Positions 22,930 to 34,400 of a stretch of 64,000 nt of DNA are shown here, in pieces (the first letter of the stretch is position 1; each line of letters begins with the position of its first letter). This DNA comes from Siphonodentalium dalli. Lineage: Eukaryota; Mollusca; Scaphopoda; Gadilida; Siphonodentaliidae. Under the pieces are notes generated by a model. It worked only from the letters and a program-made list of their open reading frames with translations. It had not been told where the DNA came from and made no database searches. The position numbers were made by a program, and so were the translations under genes. Location: contig CP136062.1 in assembly GCA_032622095.1 (NCBI GenBank), positions 2,914,001-2,978,000 on the forward strand, read 5' to 3'.

Positions 22930-23705
22930 GAATACCTGGAAATGTATTTCACCAACTACGCACAACTATGGGTCATAAAGTTAAGTTATTTGAGTAGGCC
23001 TAGTTCTATCATCCACGCACCTATAATTGATGGACGCAACTGTCATTTTCAAGAGATAACCACGGGGCCAGATACTATAATTTAATCACGTGATTTCATG
23101 GTTCTTGTGCATCTGAAACTATATTGCACCACCCACCCACATCTAAGAGTCATAAAGTGCAGTTATTTGGGCAGGTACTCCACCCAAGCATCTAATGATG
23201 ATGGGACGCATTTGGGATTTCCAGAAATATGTGATCACATGATAAGATACTATGCGTGATCACGAGAGTTGATGGTTCTGACGTATTTGAGGCTATATTG
23301 CACGATCTACGCACAATAATGCGTCATTGTGTGGGGTTATTTGGGCAGGTACACCAGCCAAGCCTCTAAAAATGATGGGACGCAGCTGGGATTTTCAGAA
23401 ATAGGTCACCACGGGAGAAGATAGTATGATTGATGAACGATATTTGATGGTTCTGACGTGTTTGACCTTATATTGCACCACCTACGCACAGCTGTGCGTC
23501 ATAGAAAGGACTTATTTGGACAGGCGCACCAGCCTAACATCTAAGAATGATGGGACGCAGCTAATTTTTTCAGAAATAGGTCACCACGGGAGAAGATACT
23601 ATGATTGATGAAAGATATTTGATGGTTCTGACGTGTTTGATCTTATATTGCACCACATACGCACAAGTGTGCGTCATAGAGTGTAGTTATTTGGGCAGGT
23701 GTCAC
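22930..23705. repeat. Tandem array of ~175-bp units (about 4.5 copies)
   Basis: Each unit has tatattgcaccacctacgcac, a gcgtcata..ttatttgg segment, caggnrcaccagcc, gatgggacgca and cacgggagaagatactatgattga. Copies start near 22935, 23105, 23285, 23460 and 23643. The last one is cut off where the F-box/LRR remnant begins. Confidence 0.65.
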
Positions 23706-24180
23706 TTTATTGAAAGAAATGTACACAGACCGTAGTGCAGCACAGTTCTTGATGAATACAAAGTTTTCGTCGGATATGTTCAGACAGTCTGATATGTCGA
23801 GGAACTCTAAGTTATGCAATGCTGGTAAAAAGCACAGAGTTCCGATTGCACATCCAGCTATGTTTAAAGAAATCAGTTTATTGGCTTGAATTAAGCCGCG
23901 GGTGATACAGAATTCAATGTCCTGAACAGGGGTGTCTATCGTTGCGTATATATAAGCTATCTCGAATCGACGGAATGATTTTGAATGTCTCATTATGATC
24001 TGAAGGCCCTGTGTACCCAACATCAAAACATACGGGAACTCGAAGATTTTCTATAACTGAGAAGAATCTCTTATACGATACTGTTGATGCGTTTGCAAGT
24101 CAGTGAAACATTGGTCACAAGCTCGTACAATGAGATGTTTTCTAGAATGATGATGATGATTTCGTCAGGAAGATCTAATA
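23643..24180 (-). pseudogene. Decayed F-box / leucine-rich-repeat gene
   Basis: Minus strand 24178-24074 encodes an F-box-like helix set (DLPDEIIIIILENI...LVTNVSLTCKRINS), typical of SCF ubiquitin-ligase adaptors. Downstream, 24026-23643 is an open frame with leucine-rich repeats: LISLNIAGCAIGTL, LHNLEFLDISDCLNIS, CAALRSVYISFNKV. In FBXL proteins the F-box binds SKP1 and the LRR binds substrate. Here the F-box frame runs into a stop after NSIV, and the LRR part is in another frame with its own upstream stop. At least two disruptions separate them. The 3' end runs into the 175-bp tandem repeat, so the last residues are repeat-derived. An unrecognised intron is a less likely explanation. Confidence 0.55.
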
Positions 24181-24282
24181 TACCCGGAGCATCCGACCTC
24201 GAATAAAACAACGAGAACATCGCTAGTGCGTGGCAACACACGCATGTGATAATTTCAATAAAGGGATATACTGAGCAATCTA

Positions 24283-24796
24283 TATGAGGGTATCAGCCCC
24301 TACCCCTTGAATCCTGAATACCATTTAATTTTGGGAGGTGAATGCTGAATACATGTTCCTAAGTCCCAGACAAAAAAAATGGAGAGCATTTAGTTTCTAG
24401 GCGCTTGCCACGATATCTTGCCCCACCGTTCCTAAACAAAATCACCCACCCACCCCCACCCCCAGAAAAAAGACATAATTCTGTATCCTTGGCCCCAGAT
24501 AACGTGGACAGCATTTAGTTTCTAGGCGTTTGCCAGGATGTCTTGTCCCATCCGTTCCCAAACAAAATATCGCGTTCTGGGGGTTATGAGGCCGTTATGA
24601 TACGATTAATGATATTTTATGATGTCATGGTGGTCGAATATGCCCAATAAGCTATATTACCCACTCATTCATACATATAACTAGCACAAAATATTATTTT
24701 GCACTATCAAAACCTGCGTCCAACATGTTTTGCTTGAAGCCGAATACCAGTTAATTCGGGTGTATGAATCCCGCGTACGGCGATACCCTCATATGT
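24283..24796. mobile_element. Possible short TIR element
   Basis: ATATGAGGGTATC at the left is matched by the inverse GATACCCTCATAT at the right. Inside is a two-fold direct repeat of about 120 bp (tagtttctaggcgcttgcca at 24389; variant at 24508) with a caccc-rich tract. No clear target duplication, so this is tentative. Confidence 0.35.
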
Positions 24797-25139
24797 GCCA
24801 CATTTGAAGAAGACAAAAACAGATAACCAAAGCAATCACACAGAAACCAACATTAAATAATATTCAAACTATAAGTCAAGGACCAATACTCCAGTTAAAA
24901 TAGACGGATGGAACCTAAAGTTGAACGACCTGTATTTTCATATACATGTACCAAATTTGAAAACAGCAAGACAAAATTTATCTTCAGGAAAATCAAACTA
25001 ATTGGCGAATTCTAAGTCAACAATGACTTTCATTCCGGTAAGAATAGACCTGTATATTGTATGCTAGTAATCTCACATACCAAATTTCATTCCATTCATT
25101 ACAAACTTACTAAAATTATCATCCAGAAACGACAATTGA

Positions 25140-26440
25140 GTGCACATGTCAACTAAAAGGGCCCGTGCCAGTGTCGGTTCAGTGTTGTGGGTCAGGGGAG
25201 GGGTGGTCCGAGGTACCAAAATTTATTTCGTCTCCGAATTATATGAAACTTGGAATATAACATCTACCATACACGCTAATAACAAATCTGAAAACAGATC
25301 GTAAATCCGTTAAAAACTGGCGGAGATTTTGGAACTCAAAGTTTGAATATGGGCCCATAATCTTTCCAATAACCAAAATGTTGTTCTTTTCCGAATCAGA
25401 TGAAATTTATAATATGCAATCTCAGTAAGTAGCATATAACAAAACTTAAAACAATTTTAAAATCCATTGGAAAATCACGGAGTTATGGTCCTTCAAAAAT
25501 TGCATTTTGGGCCTGGTGTGACAATTTCCCAATCCCGTCACCCAATTTCGAGGCAGGAGTGGGGTCAATTATATCAACACACAAATGTTAAGGACAGTAC
25601 ACAATCATCTTACTTCATATTTTCCATCCCTAAACTGCGAATTGTTCAGTTCATGATTCGCCCTATTATTATACTTCCATGGTGTAACCAAGGAAGTATA
25701 TTGTTTTTCTATTGGGGTAGTTTTCCGTTTATTTGAAAATACTCAGAAACTAATTGCAGCAGGACCGCGAAATCTTTAACGAATATAGGCATCTGAGGTC
25801 TACTAAAGATAATGATATCCGGATTTCGGCCCATTGTTTCAAGACAGAGTTATAGCCCTTATTCGATTATTTTTCATTATTATTATTATACTACAGTATT
25901 ATACTACAGTATTTTTCTCTGAATGTATTAGTACTAGAAAACTCAAGTTTGGTAAGTATGTTGGGGTAAATGAGTTCTATGCCTTTGGCTCATAACGGAT
26001 ATTGTCCGCATTTAACCCGTGGAGTTATCTCCCTTTATATGAAAAAATGTCATTTTATTATCTCGGAAATTATAAGGAGCAGAGCATCGAAAATTGGACC
26101 GTATGTACACCTCGGTATGCCCTACTGCCCACGGGCATCAAAACTTGTGTCCGCGCTTTCCCTGAAGAGTTACCGCCCATAAACAGGGGAACCTCTATTG
26201 TTTGGGACATTTGCTTGTGACCACATCTCCTCCGAAGATGTCGAATTTTGGATGTCAACTGATACGCCAACGTGTGCGGACGAAAGAGTGCACGCGGTGG
26301 GCCAAATGTTGCCAGTGTCTGTTCATTATTGTGGGTATGGGGAGGGTGGTCCGTGGTACCAACAATCATTTCCAGAGTGGTATATTGGTATGAGTTCATA
26401 TCGGAGCCGTTATAAAGCAAATAACTTGGATTTTAATATA
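25140..26440. repeat. Older copy of the 2-kb repeat family found at 31.5-35.7 kb
   Basis: Segments such as gtgccagtgtcggttcagtg, caatttcgaggcaggrgtgg, the tatacttccatggtgtaacc / aaggaagtata hairpin (25672-25706) and ctgcccacgggcat recur in the same order as in the tandem pair at 31.5-35.7 kb, with more divergence. All frames here (for example 25467-25736, 26070-26420) are non-coding by-products. Confidence 0.7.
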
Positions 26441-26905
26441 AACCCACCTATTCGTAAATTGTGTAGCCCATGGTGTGTGGTAAATTATCATTTTATCGTG
26501 TATAGTGTGTCATGAGCTATCTGCGTGCGTGCATTTCACTTTTGTATTTTCTTTCGCATCTTCAACGCATTGCATATCATATACAACCAAACAAAATACA
26601 AACATTACATTAATTTGATCAAACGAACCTTCGTTATACGGTGTATATTTCTACTAACGTAATGACGACGTAAAGCCAATTATTCCATTTGCGATAACAA
26701 CGATAGACACATAGAAACATGCAAACATCATCATTTTCGTAAGAACAATTTGTATATTGTTATAAACCGTAGTATACTGCTGATAGACATTCAATTAATT
26801 TCCGTCAGTATATGTCTGCTGAATTGGAAATGAATCCTTTTATACTTTCGCAAAATAAAACACCACTGATAGTTTCGTTCACCGTCATTTAAGTCTTGTC
26901 AAAAA
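26441..26905. other. No gene seen
   Basis: AT-rich sequence without recognised features. Confidence 0.4.
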
Positions 26906-26911
26906 GCAAAC

Positions 26912-27232
26912 ATGAATCAACCGCTCATTATTCCTACCATAAAGGAAACTACTTATAGAGAACGCTCTTTTCTGTTCGATTACGTTCAAACTCTTTGTGT
27001 GTTGTTGTTAATTACTCATTATATTCTTCGGACCGAACGTTCATTAAGCGCGCTTCATGTTATATATGCGAAAACCGACCCACGTGTTTATTGTTTTATA
27101 TCCGATTCAATAACACATCGACGTTTATATTCTAATTATTTATCGAATATAAAAAGCATCTTTACATTATCTTTAGTTTGGTATTATTCGTATTTGATGA
27201 TTAAAATACACCAAAGCATGTTGAAAATATAA
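26912..27232 (+). CDS. Unrecognised 106-aa open frame
   Basis: The start context is fair (aaacATGA) and the product has a leucine-rich hydrophobic stretch (TLCVLLLITHYIL, about residues 27-39). No family was recognised, and the AT-rich codon make-up resembles its surroundings. It may be chance. Confidence 0.15.
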   Translation: MNQPLIIPTIKETTYRERSFLFDYVQTLCVLLLITHYILRTERSLSALHVIYAKTDPRVYCFISDSITHRRLYSNYLSNIKSIFTLSLVWYYSYLMIKIHQSMLKI

Positions 27233-27244
27233 AACAAATAGTAG

Positions 27245-27330
27245 ATAATTTGACGGGATTCGAACTCACGTCGCAATAAAACACTAACTGAAGGTTTGAC
27301 GCTCTCATCACTCGACTACGCACTGCGCTG
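27245..27330 (-). repeat. tRNA-like sequence (SINE head or tRNA pseudogene)
   Basis: On the minus strand the order is a box A-like TAGTCGAGTGATGAGAGCG, then about 35 bases, then a box B-like GAGTTCGAATCCCGTC. Both are internal pol III promoter elements. The two ends do not pair as an acceptor stem, so it is not a working tRNA. It is more likely a tRNA-derived SINE head or a degraded tRNA gene. Confidence 0.5.
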
Positions 27331-27469
27331 TTAATTTATAAGAAAATATATTAGTATTAAATATATAGGCATATAACTGTGTATATTTAAACTTTATATC
27401 CAAACTGATTGAAATGCGTGACTATATATACCCCTTTCCGCTATACGGGGAACGGGAAAATGCCCTATT

Positions 27470-28460
27470 CTTCCCACCAAATCCAAACGGGCTAATTAAA
27501 GAGCAAGGTAATGCCATAGCAGGTACATTTGGATATTCTATTCAAGCCACCACCCCCCAAATCTTGACCGCTATACTTTAAAAGTAACCTACCCAACGGA
27601 GAATGCAAGATGGGGTGGGTTGAGACTTTTGGTAAATTCCACCGAAAATCTAAAGTGCCATTTTCGAATTTTCAGATGGATCGGTTTACTCGTGACAACG
27701 CTATCTACTACATGTTTTGGGACTTCTGTCTGTTTGTCTGTTAGGTATGGCCGGGAAAACAGCCGGACGGATTTCGACGAAATTTGATATCTAGGGTTAC
27801 TTTTGTACGGGGAGTGTTTTTGACCCCGACCTGGTCATGACTTTAAAAATGGTCAATTCAATGTCAAATCGTGTAAAACGGATGGATTTCCACGAAATTT
27901 GATACCTATGGGTACGTTTGCCCGGGGAGTGTTTTGGACCGGTAAAACTGTGTCCCCGACCTGACCTTTACCTTTAAAATGTTCAATTCAAGGTCAAATC
28001 GCGCCTTTCGACGGGATTTTGATGAAATTGATACCTAGGGGTAATGTTTTACACGGTCAAATCGAGTCCCCGACCTGACCTTGACCTTCAAAATTGTCAA
28101 TAGGGAAAACAGCACGGGCGAAGTCTGGTCACCCTGCTAGTATAATATAAATATTTATACTTAAGTAGTCTATCACTAACCTAATTGTAGCCCCAAATCC
28201 AAACGTGCTAATAAAGATCTAGTTTAATGCAGGAGCATGTACGTCGGTATACTGTAGGTACGCCTCCAAGATGTATGCTCAGCGGAGAGCTTGCGTCGGG
28301 TGGGTTCAGACTTGGCAAATTCCACCGCAAACAAATGTGGAAAATTACTTAAAAAATAAAACTTTGAGACGAAAATTTGTTGACGTGGTCAGAAGTATCC
28401 AGGTGCAACTTTCGAACGATTGTATAAGTTTTAGAGTGGACCGTTTAATCCTGGTAGCGC
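27470..28460. repeat. Diverged direct repeats flanking a Helitron-like segment
   Basis: The left block (27470-27700: aatccaaacgggcta, ggtgggttgagac, aaattccaccg, gatcggttta) and right block (28193-28460: aatccaaacgtgcta, ggtgggttcagac, aaattccaccg, gaccgttta) are clearly related. The segment between them (27715-28139) is unrelated. The frame at 28271-28480 lies in the right block and is not supported as a gene. Confidence 0.5.
27715..28139 (+). mobile_element. Helitron-like 3' end with ~125-bp internal repeats
   Basis: Three diverged units carry cgaaatttgatacctaggggtac, a ggggagtgtttt-gacc segment, ccccgacctgacctt and caattcaaggtcaaatcg. The segment ends gcgaagtctggtcaccctgCTAG followed by T. 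CTAG before a T, preceded by a GC-rich inverted motif, is the terminal signature of Helitrons. No Rep/helicase gene is present, and the 5' end was not found. Confidence 0.45.
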
Positions 28461-28709
28461 GTAACATTGTTAACGGGTGAAATATATTACTCAAATTAAT
28501 ATGATTTGCACCCTTTTGATATATATATACATGCCGATTACTCTATATTCAGACACACCAAATTTCGTGACCGTTGAACAGGATTTGGGCATCCAGGGGA
28601 GCGGTTATAATTAGCCATAAAATGTATCCCTACTGAATACAAATGAACTAATTGGCTGGGTGAATGGTGACTCAGTTGGTCAGGACCATGATGCATTAGA
28701 CAGTCATTA

Positions 28710-31360
28710 ATCATCATGACATAAACCTTTGGAAAAAGCTCAGAACAAAATCTATTAAACAGAAACCATGGATTACCAAAGGACTTATTAAATCTTCAGA
28801 ACACAAAGCTAAGCTCTTTCATATAAAATTAAAGGAACCATGTGAACTGAATGTAAATAAATATAAAGAATTTTGTAAATACTTTAATAGAATTAAACGA
28901 GCAAGTAAAACCTTTCATTATAAACATATGATTAATGAATACAAATATGACATGAAAAACACATGGAAACTAATTTCAGAGATAATCCAAAAGAGATCTA
29001 AAAAAATGGAATATCCTTTGTCATTTAATATAGATGGCATTGACAGATCAGATCGTAAAGATGCTGCAGAAGCATTTAATAACTATTTTTCTAACATTGG
29101 AGCCATTGAATCTGAAAAAATACAAGTACAGGGAAACATTTTTCTTCATACCTACCTACACCGTGTAATGAAACACTTTTTTTCCGCCCTACTACACCAG
29201 AAGAATTACAAAGAATCGTCTCTTCTTGTAAAGTAAAACATAGCACAGACTGTGATGGTCTTACTTCTTCACTAATGAAGAGTGTCATCAATGAAATTTC
29301 CAAACCTCTAAGTTATATCATTAATCTATCTATGGAAACTGGAATTGTTCCTGACAACATGAAGATAGCACGGGTCATCCCTTTATTTAAATCTGGAGAT
29401 CCAAAACTGTTAGAAAATTATCGCCCTATTAGTATTCTTCCTACATTTTCAAAAATCTTAGAAAAAATTGTCTGTTTAAGACTTGTCGAATTTATTAACA
29501 AGCATGATGCCCTCTGTCACAATCAATATGGATTTCGTAAAGAACACTCCACAATTCACCCCATACTGAAGTTAATTAACGGCGTGGGTCTAAATAATGA
29601 TAAGAAAACAAAAGATTGTACACTCTCTGCATTTATCGACTTCTCCAAAGCTTTTGATACAATAAACCACAAAATTCTATTAAAAAAACTTGAAACCTAT
29701 GGAATAAGAGGCAAAGCCAATCATTGGTTTAGAAATTATTTGAATAATAGATTTCAATACGTGGATCTAGAAGGTAGGGTTTCATCTAAACTTCCCATTA
29801 CATGTGGAGTCCCACAGGGATCAGTGGCCGGGCCGATTCTCTTTTTGATTTATGTAAACGATATGCACAAATCTACTGACTTGTCATTGTTATCTTTTGC
29901 AGATGACACCACTGTATACTCATCAAACCATAACCTTGATTATTTGTATGACAACTTTAACAAAGAACTTGCAAAACTAAGTAAATGGTGTCGAACTAAT
30001 AGGCTATCACTAAACACTAAAAAAAACAAATATATGCTGATACAACCTAACAATGGCCCATATATAGTTGGAAATCACACACTAACTATAAATGGAGAGC
30101 AAATTATAAGAATTGGAGTAGACTGTCAGGAGAAATCATTTAAGTTTCTTGGAATACACATTGATGAACACCTATCACTCGAACACCACGTGAAAGCTGT
30201 TTGTGCAAAAATTAGTAACTCCTTATATGCTATAAATCGAGTAAAAAATTTCCTTCCGTTTGACTGTCTACGTATGCTGTATCTTACATTAGTACACTCC
30301 CATATTCTCTATGGAATTGAGCTATGGGGCAATGCCGGTACCCACAACCAAGTTGTTGTTTTACAGAAAAAAGCTATCCGAGCCATTAACAAAAAACGCT
30401 ACAATAGCCATACTGAACCTTTATTTAAAACTAACAACATCTTGAAATTACAAGACCTTTACATGCAACGGGTATGCCTTTATATGCACAACTGGATGAA
30501 TACCAACCTCCCCAAGTCATTTAATAACAGCTTTAGCATATACACACACCCGAGTATGAATACCAGGTCGTCCTTTGTGAACCACATTTCTAAGACAATT
30601 ATTGGGAATTATTCACTGACTGTTAATGCACAAACAGATTTTGTCCAGATTGTTCAACATTAACACAGCTCACTCTGTATTTTGGTACTAAACGGAAAAA
30701 AAGAATACGTCAATATAAGTCGTACCTCACTTATGTGCGATATGATTTCAGATTTTTGATTTCTTACTCTCATCTTATTTTAATTCAATAACCTATTACC
30801 GTTGTCTCATTCACGTCGCACGTTCTGGCAGGTGCCTAGTTCAGTGCTATTACGGTGGAAATATATATATGGAAAAATATATATTGATTTTATATATTTA
30901 CTAATACATTGAAATATACCATATATATACTTGTTATGCTAATGATATATGTGCAGGTGGACTTTCAGTATAACATTTTAATATTATCTTGCAAATTTAA
31001 TCAAAGAATTCACTTATGGGAACAGTTCGAGGATATACACGAAATATCAAACAGTCCACTTGCACCATTAAATAAATTGAATGCTGTAGTAAACCGACAA
31101 ATTCTATTCTAGACGAAATATTTAACTTAATCCTGAACAAATGGATAAACGACGATGTAACCAGCTCTCACATGTCATGACCGGATTTATTATTATCAAA
31201 GAATCAATAACAATATCGTTAATTTTAGGGTGGCGACAGGAAGACGACCCGATAGGTCATGTCGCCTCCACATGACTTGTCTATTTTTGTTATATTTACT
31301 TTTTTATGTACTAGATACAATATATGATTTGTCATGAAATAAACTATTCTGATTCTTTTG
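28710..31360 (+). mobile_element. 5'-truncated CR1/Jockey-type LINE
   Basis: Coding sequence begins abruptly near 28710, in the linker after the missing endonuclease (KPWITKGLIKSS...FNNYFSNIG). It continues through reverse transcriptase and ends in a 3' UTR of about 700 bp. The last part has a ggtggcgaca...tgtcgcc hairpin (31228-31267) and aataaactattctgattc (31337-31354), typical of CR1-like 3' ends. The missing 5' end is the usual result of incomplete target-primed reverse transcription. Confidence 0.8.
29275..30663 (+). CDS. LINE reverse transcriptase domain (CR1/Jockey group)
   Basis: The 462-residue frame holds the standard RT blocks: ARVIPLFKSGDP and NYRPISILPTFSKILEKIV (fingers), IDFSKAFDTINH, GVPQGSVAGPILFLIYVNDM, and the catalytic FADDTTVY. 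The LGIHID thumb-side motif follows. The post-RT region (LQKKAIRAINKKRYNSHTEPLF) resembles the outer LINE at 46.5-50.3 kb, so both belong to one family. The linker upstream lies in another frame, implying a frameshift near 29.12 kb, so this copy is not intact. The RT core itself is open. Confidence 0.9.
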   Translation: MKSVINEISKPLSYIINLSMETGIVPDNMKIARVIPLFKSGDPKLLENYRPISILPTFSKILEKIVCLRLVEFINKHDALCHNQYGFRKEHSTIHPILKLINGVGLNNDKKTKDCTLSAFIDFSKAFDTINHKILLKKLETYGIRGKANHWFRNYLNNRFQYVDLEGRVSSKLPITCGVPQGSVAGPILFLIYVNDMHKSTDLSLLSFADDTTVYSSNHNLDYLYDNFNKELAKLSKWCRTNRLSLNTKKNKYMLIQPNNGPYIVGNHTLTINGEQIIRIGVDCQEKSFKFLGIHIDEHLSLEHHVKAVCAKISNSLYAINRVKNFLPFDCLRMLYLTLVHSHILYGIELWGNAGTHNQVVVLQKKAIRAINKKRYNSHTEPLFKTNNILKLQDLYMQRVCLYMHNWMNTNLPKSFNNSFSIYTHPSMNTRSSFVNHISKTIIGNYSLTVNAQTDFVQIVQH

Positions 31361-31479
31361 GAGTATATTTAGTATTTAGAAATGTCAATGCAAGTCCACT
31401 ATCGGATCATTAATCACCAATGTGAATTCGAATTAAGAGGAATACACATATACGCATAACACTCACATGGGATGGGATG

Positions 31480-34400
31480 GGATACCATGGAAGTATATCT
31501 GATTCCATGGAATCTGACCTCTAGTTATTATTATTATACTTGACACTTTTGTAATCACTATTACTCGAAAAGTGAATGTAGCGAATGTAGGCATCGAAGG
31601 TTTACTAAATATAATGGTATCAGGATTTCCGCCCAATGTTTCTTGGCGGAGTTATGGCCCTTTTGCGATTATTTTTCATTGTTATTATTATTATTATACT
31701 TGACACTTTTGTAATCACTATTACTCGAAAAGTACAAAAATTAGGACACTAAAACTTGGTAAATAGGTTGGGGTACATGAGTTCTATGCCTATGGCCCAT
31801 AACGATTTTGTCCGCGCTTTCACCGAGGAGTTATTTCTCTTTATTTGAAAAAATGTCATTTTATTATCTCGGAAATTATAAGAAGCAGAGCATCGAAAAT
31901 TAGACCGTATGCACATCTCGATATGCACTACTGCCCACGGGCATAAAACTTGTGTTCGCGCTTTCCCTGAAGAGTTACCGCCCATAGTTGGCAAACCTCT
32001 ATTTTATTGTACTCTGTTGTCCTCCCGTATCATTCCAGATAACTGTATTTGGTTTTTGTAGTCGTGTTGACCGTTGTCAGCTTAGTCCGAAGAAGAAAAT
32101 TTGACAGGGTTGGCCATATATTTTTACACTGGGGTGGGGGCAAAATTTTCGCAATTTTATTTTTTATTGACATTCATCTATTTATGTATGTAGATTCCAT
32201 GAACGAAAACAAACCCATACCGGAAACGATTTTTGTAATCCGAGAAGAAATGCAAGAGTTACGGGCCCTCAAAGTTTGCAATTTGGTACCATGTGCTTGT
32301 GATCACATCTCCTCCGAAGATGTCGAACTTTGGATGTCATCTGATACGCCAATGCGTGCTGTCTGAAGATAGCACGCGATGTGCCAAATTTTGCCAGTGT
32401 CGGTTCAGTGTTGTGGGTCAGGGGAGGGGCGGTCCGGGGTACCATTTTTTTAATCTTCTCCGAATCAGATGAAACTTGGAATATAACATATATACCGCCA
32501 ACCGATATAGAAACTGAAACAGTTTCGAAAATCCATTGAAAAATGACGGAGTTGCGGTCCTTCAAACTATGCAAATTTGGGCCCATGTGCTTGTGATCAC
32601 ATCTCCCCCGAAGATGTCGAACTTAGGATGTCATCTGATATCCCAGTGCGTGTTATCTGAAGAGAGCACGCGATGTGCCGAATTTTGCCAGTGTCGGTTC
32701 AGTGTTGTGGATCAGGGGAGGGGCGGTACCAATTTTTTATTCTTATCCGATCATGAAACTTGGAATATAACATCCATACCGCCAACCGATCTAGAAACTG
32801 AAACAATTTCGAAAATCCATTGAAAAATGACAGAGTTGTGGGCCTTCAAACAATGCAAATGTGGGCCCATATGCTTGTGTACACAGCTCCTCCGAAGATG
32901 TCGAACTTATGATGTTATCTGATATCGCAGTGCGTGCGGTCTGAAGAGAGCACGCGAAGTGCCAAATTTTGCAAGTGTCGGTTCAGTGTTGTGGGTCAGG
33001 GGAGGGGTGGTCCGAGGTACCAAAATTTATTTCGTCTCCGAATCATATGCAACTTGATATATAACAACAACCATACAAGTTAATCATAAAACTGAAAACA
33101 GATTGTAAATCCGTTAAAAAATGACGGAGATTTGGGCCCTCAAACTTTGAATGTGGGCCCGTATTCTTTCCAATAAACAAAATGTTATTCGTCTCTGAAT
33201 CAGACAAAATTTATAACAAATAATCAATGTAAGTAGCTGATCACAATACTCAAAACAATTTTTAAATCCATTGGAAAATAACGGAGTTACGGGCTCTCAA
33301 AATTCGCATTTTGGGCCGGGTTTGACAATTTCCCTATCCCGTCACCCAATTTCGAGGCAGGGGTGGGGTCACTTCCAAACACTTGAGATCAACCCATACA
33401 TGTGTTAAGGGAAAGACATAATCATCCTACTTCATATTTTCCGTCCCTTAACTGCGACTTATTCAGCTCAAGATTTGCCCTATTATTATACTTCCATGGT
33501 GTAACCAAGGAAGTATATTGTTTTTCTACTGAGGTCGTTTTCCGTTTATTTCGAAATACTCAGTAACTGATTGCAGTAGGAACGCGAAATCTCTAGCGAA
33601 TGTAGGCATCGAAGGTTTACTAAATATAATGGTATCAGGATTTCCGCCCAATGTTTCTTGGCGGAGTTATGGCCCTTTTGCGATTATTTTTCATTGTTAT
33701 TATTATTATTATACTTGACACTTTTGTAATCACTATTACTCGAAAAGTACAAAAATTAGGACACTAAAACTTGGTAAATAGGTTGGGGTACATGAGTTCT
33801 ATGCCTATGGCCCATAACGATTTTGTCCGCGCTTTCACCGAGGAGTTATTTCCCTTTATTTGAAAAAATGTCATTTTATTATCTCGGAAATTATAAGAAG
33901 CAGAGCATCGAAAATTAGACCGTATGCACATCTCGATATGCACTACTGCCCACGGGCATAAACACTTGAGTCCGCGCTTTCCCTGAAGAGTTACCGCCCA
34001 CAGTTGGCAAACCTCTATTTTATTGTACTCTGTTGTCCTCCCGTATCATTCCAGGTAACTGTATTTGGTTTTTGTAGTCGTGTTGACCGTTGTCAGCTTA
34101 GTCCGAAGAAGAAAATTTGACAGGGTTGGCCATATATTTATACACTGGGGTGGGGGCAAAATTTTCGCAATTTTATTTGTTATTGACATTCATCTATTTA
34201 AGTATGTAGATTCCATGAACGAAAACAAACCCATACCGGAAAGGATTTTTGTAATCCGAGAAGAAATTCAAGAGTTACGGGCCCTCAAAGTTTGCAATTT
34301 GGTCCCATGTGCTTGTGATCACATCTTCTCCGAAGATGTCGAACTTTGGATGTCAACTGATACGCCAATGCGTGCTGTCTGAAGAGAGCACGCGATGTGC

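Noticed and set aside
27245-27330. Functional tRNA gene
   Set aside because: Box A and B are present but the ends cannot form an acceptor stem. Kept only as a tRNA-like repeat.
32049-34382. Duplicated 105-aa genes in the 2-kb repeat
   Set aside because: The two copies differ mainly by amino-acid changes, and the frames extend across subrepeat borders. There is no sign of protein-level constraint.
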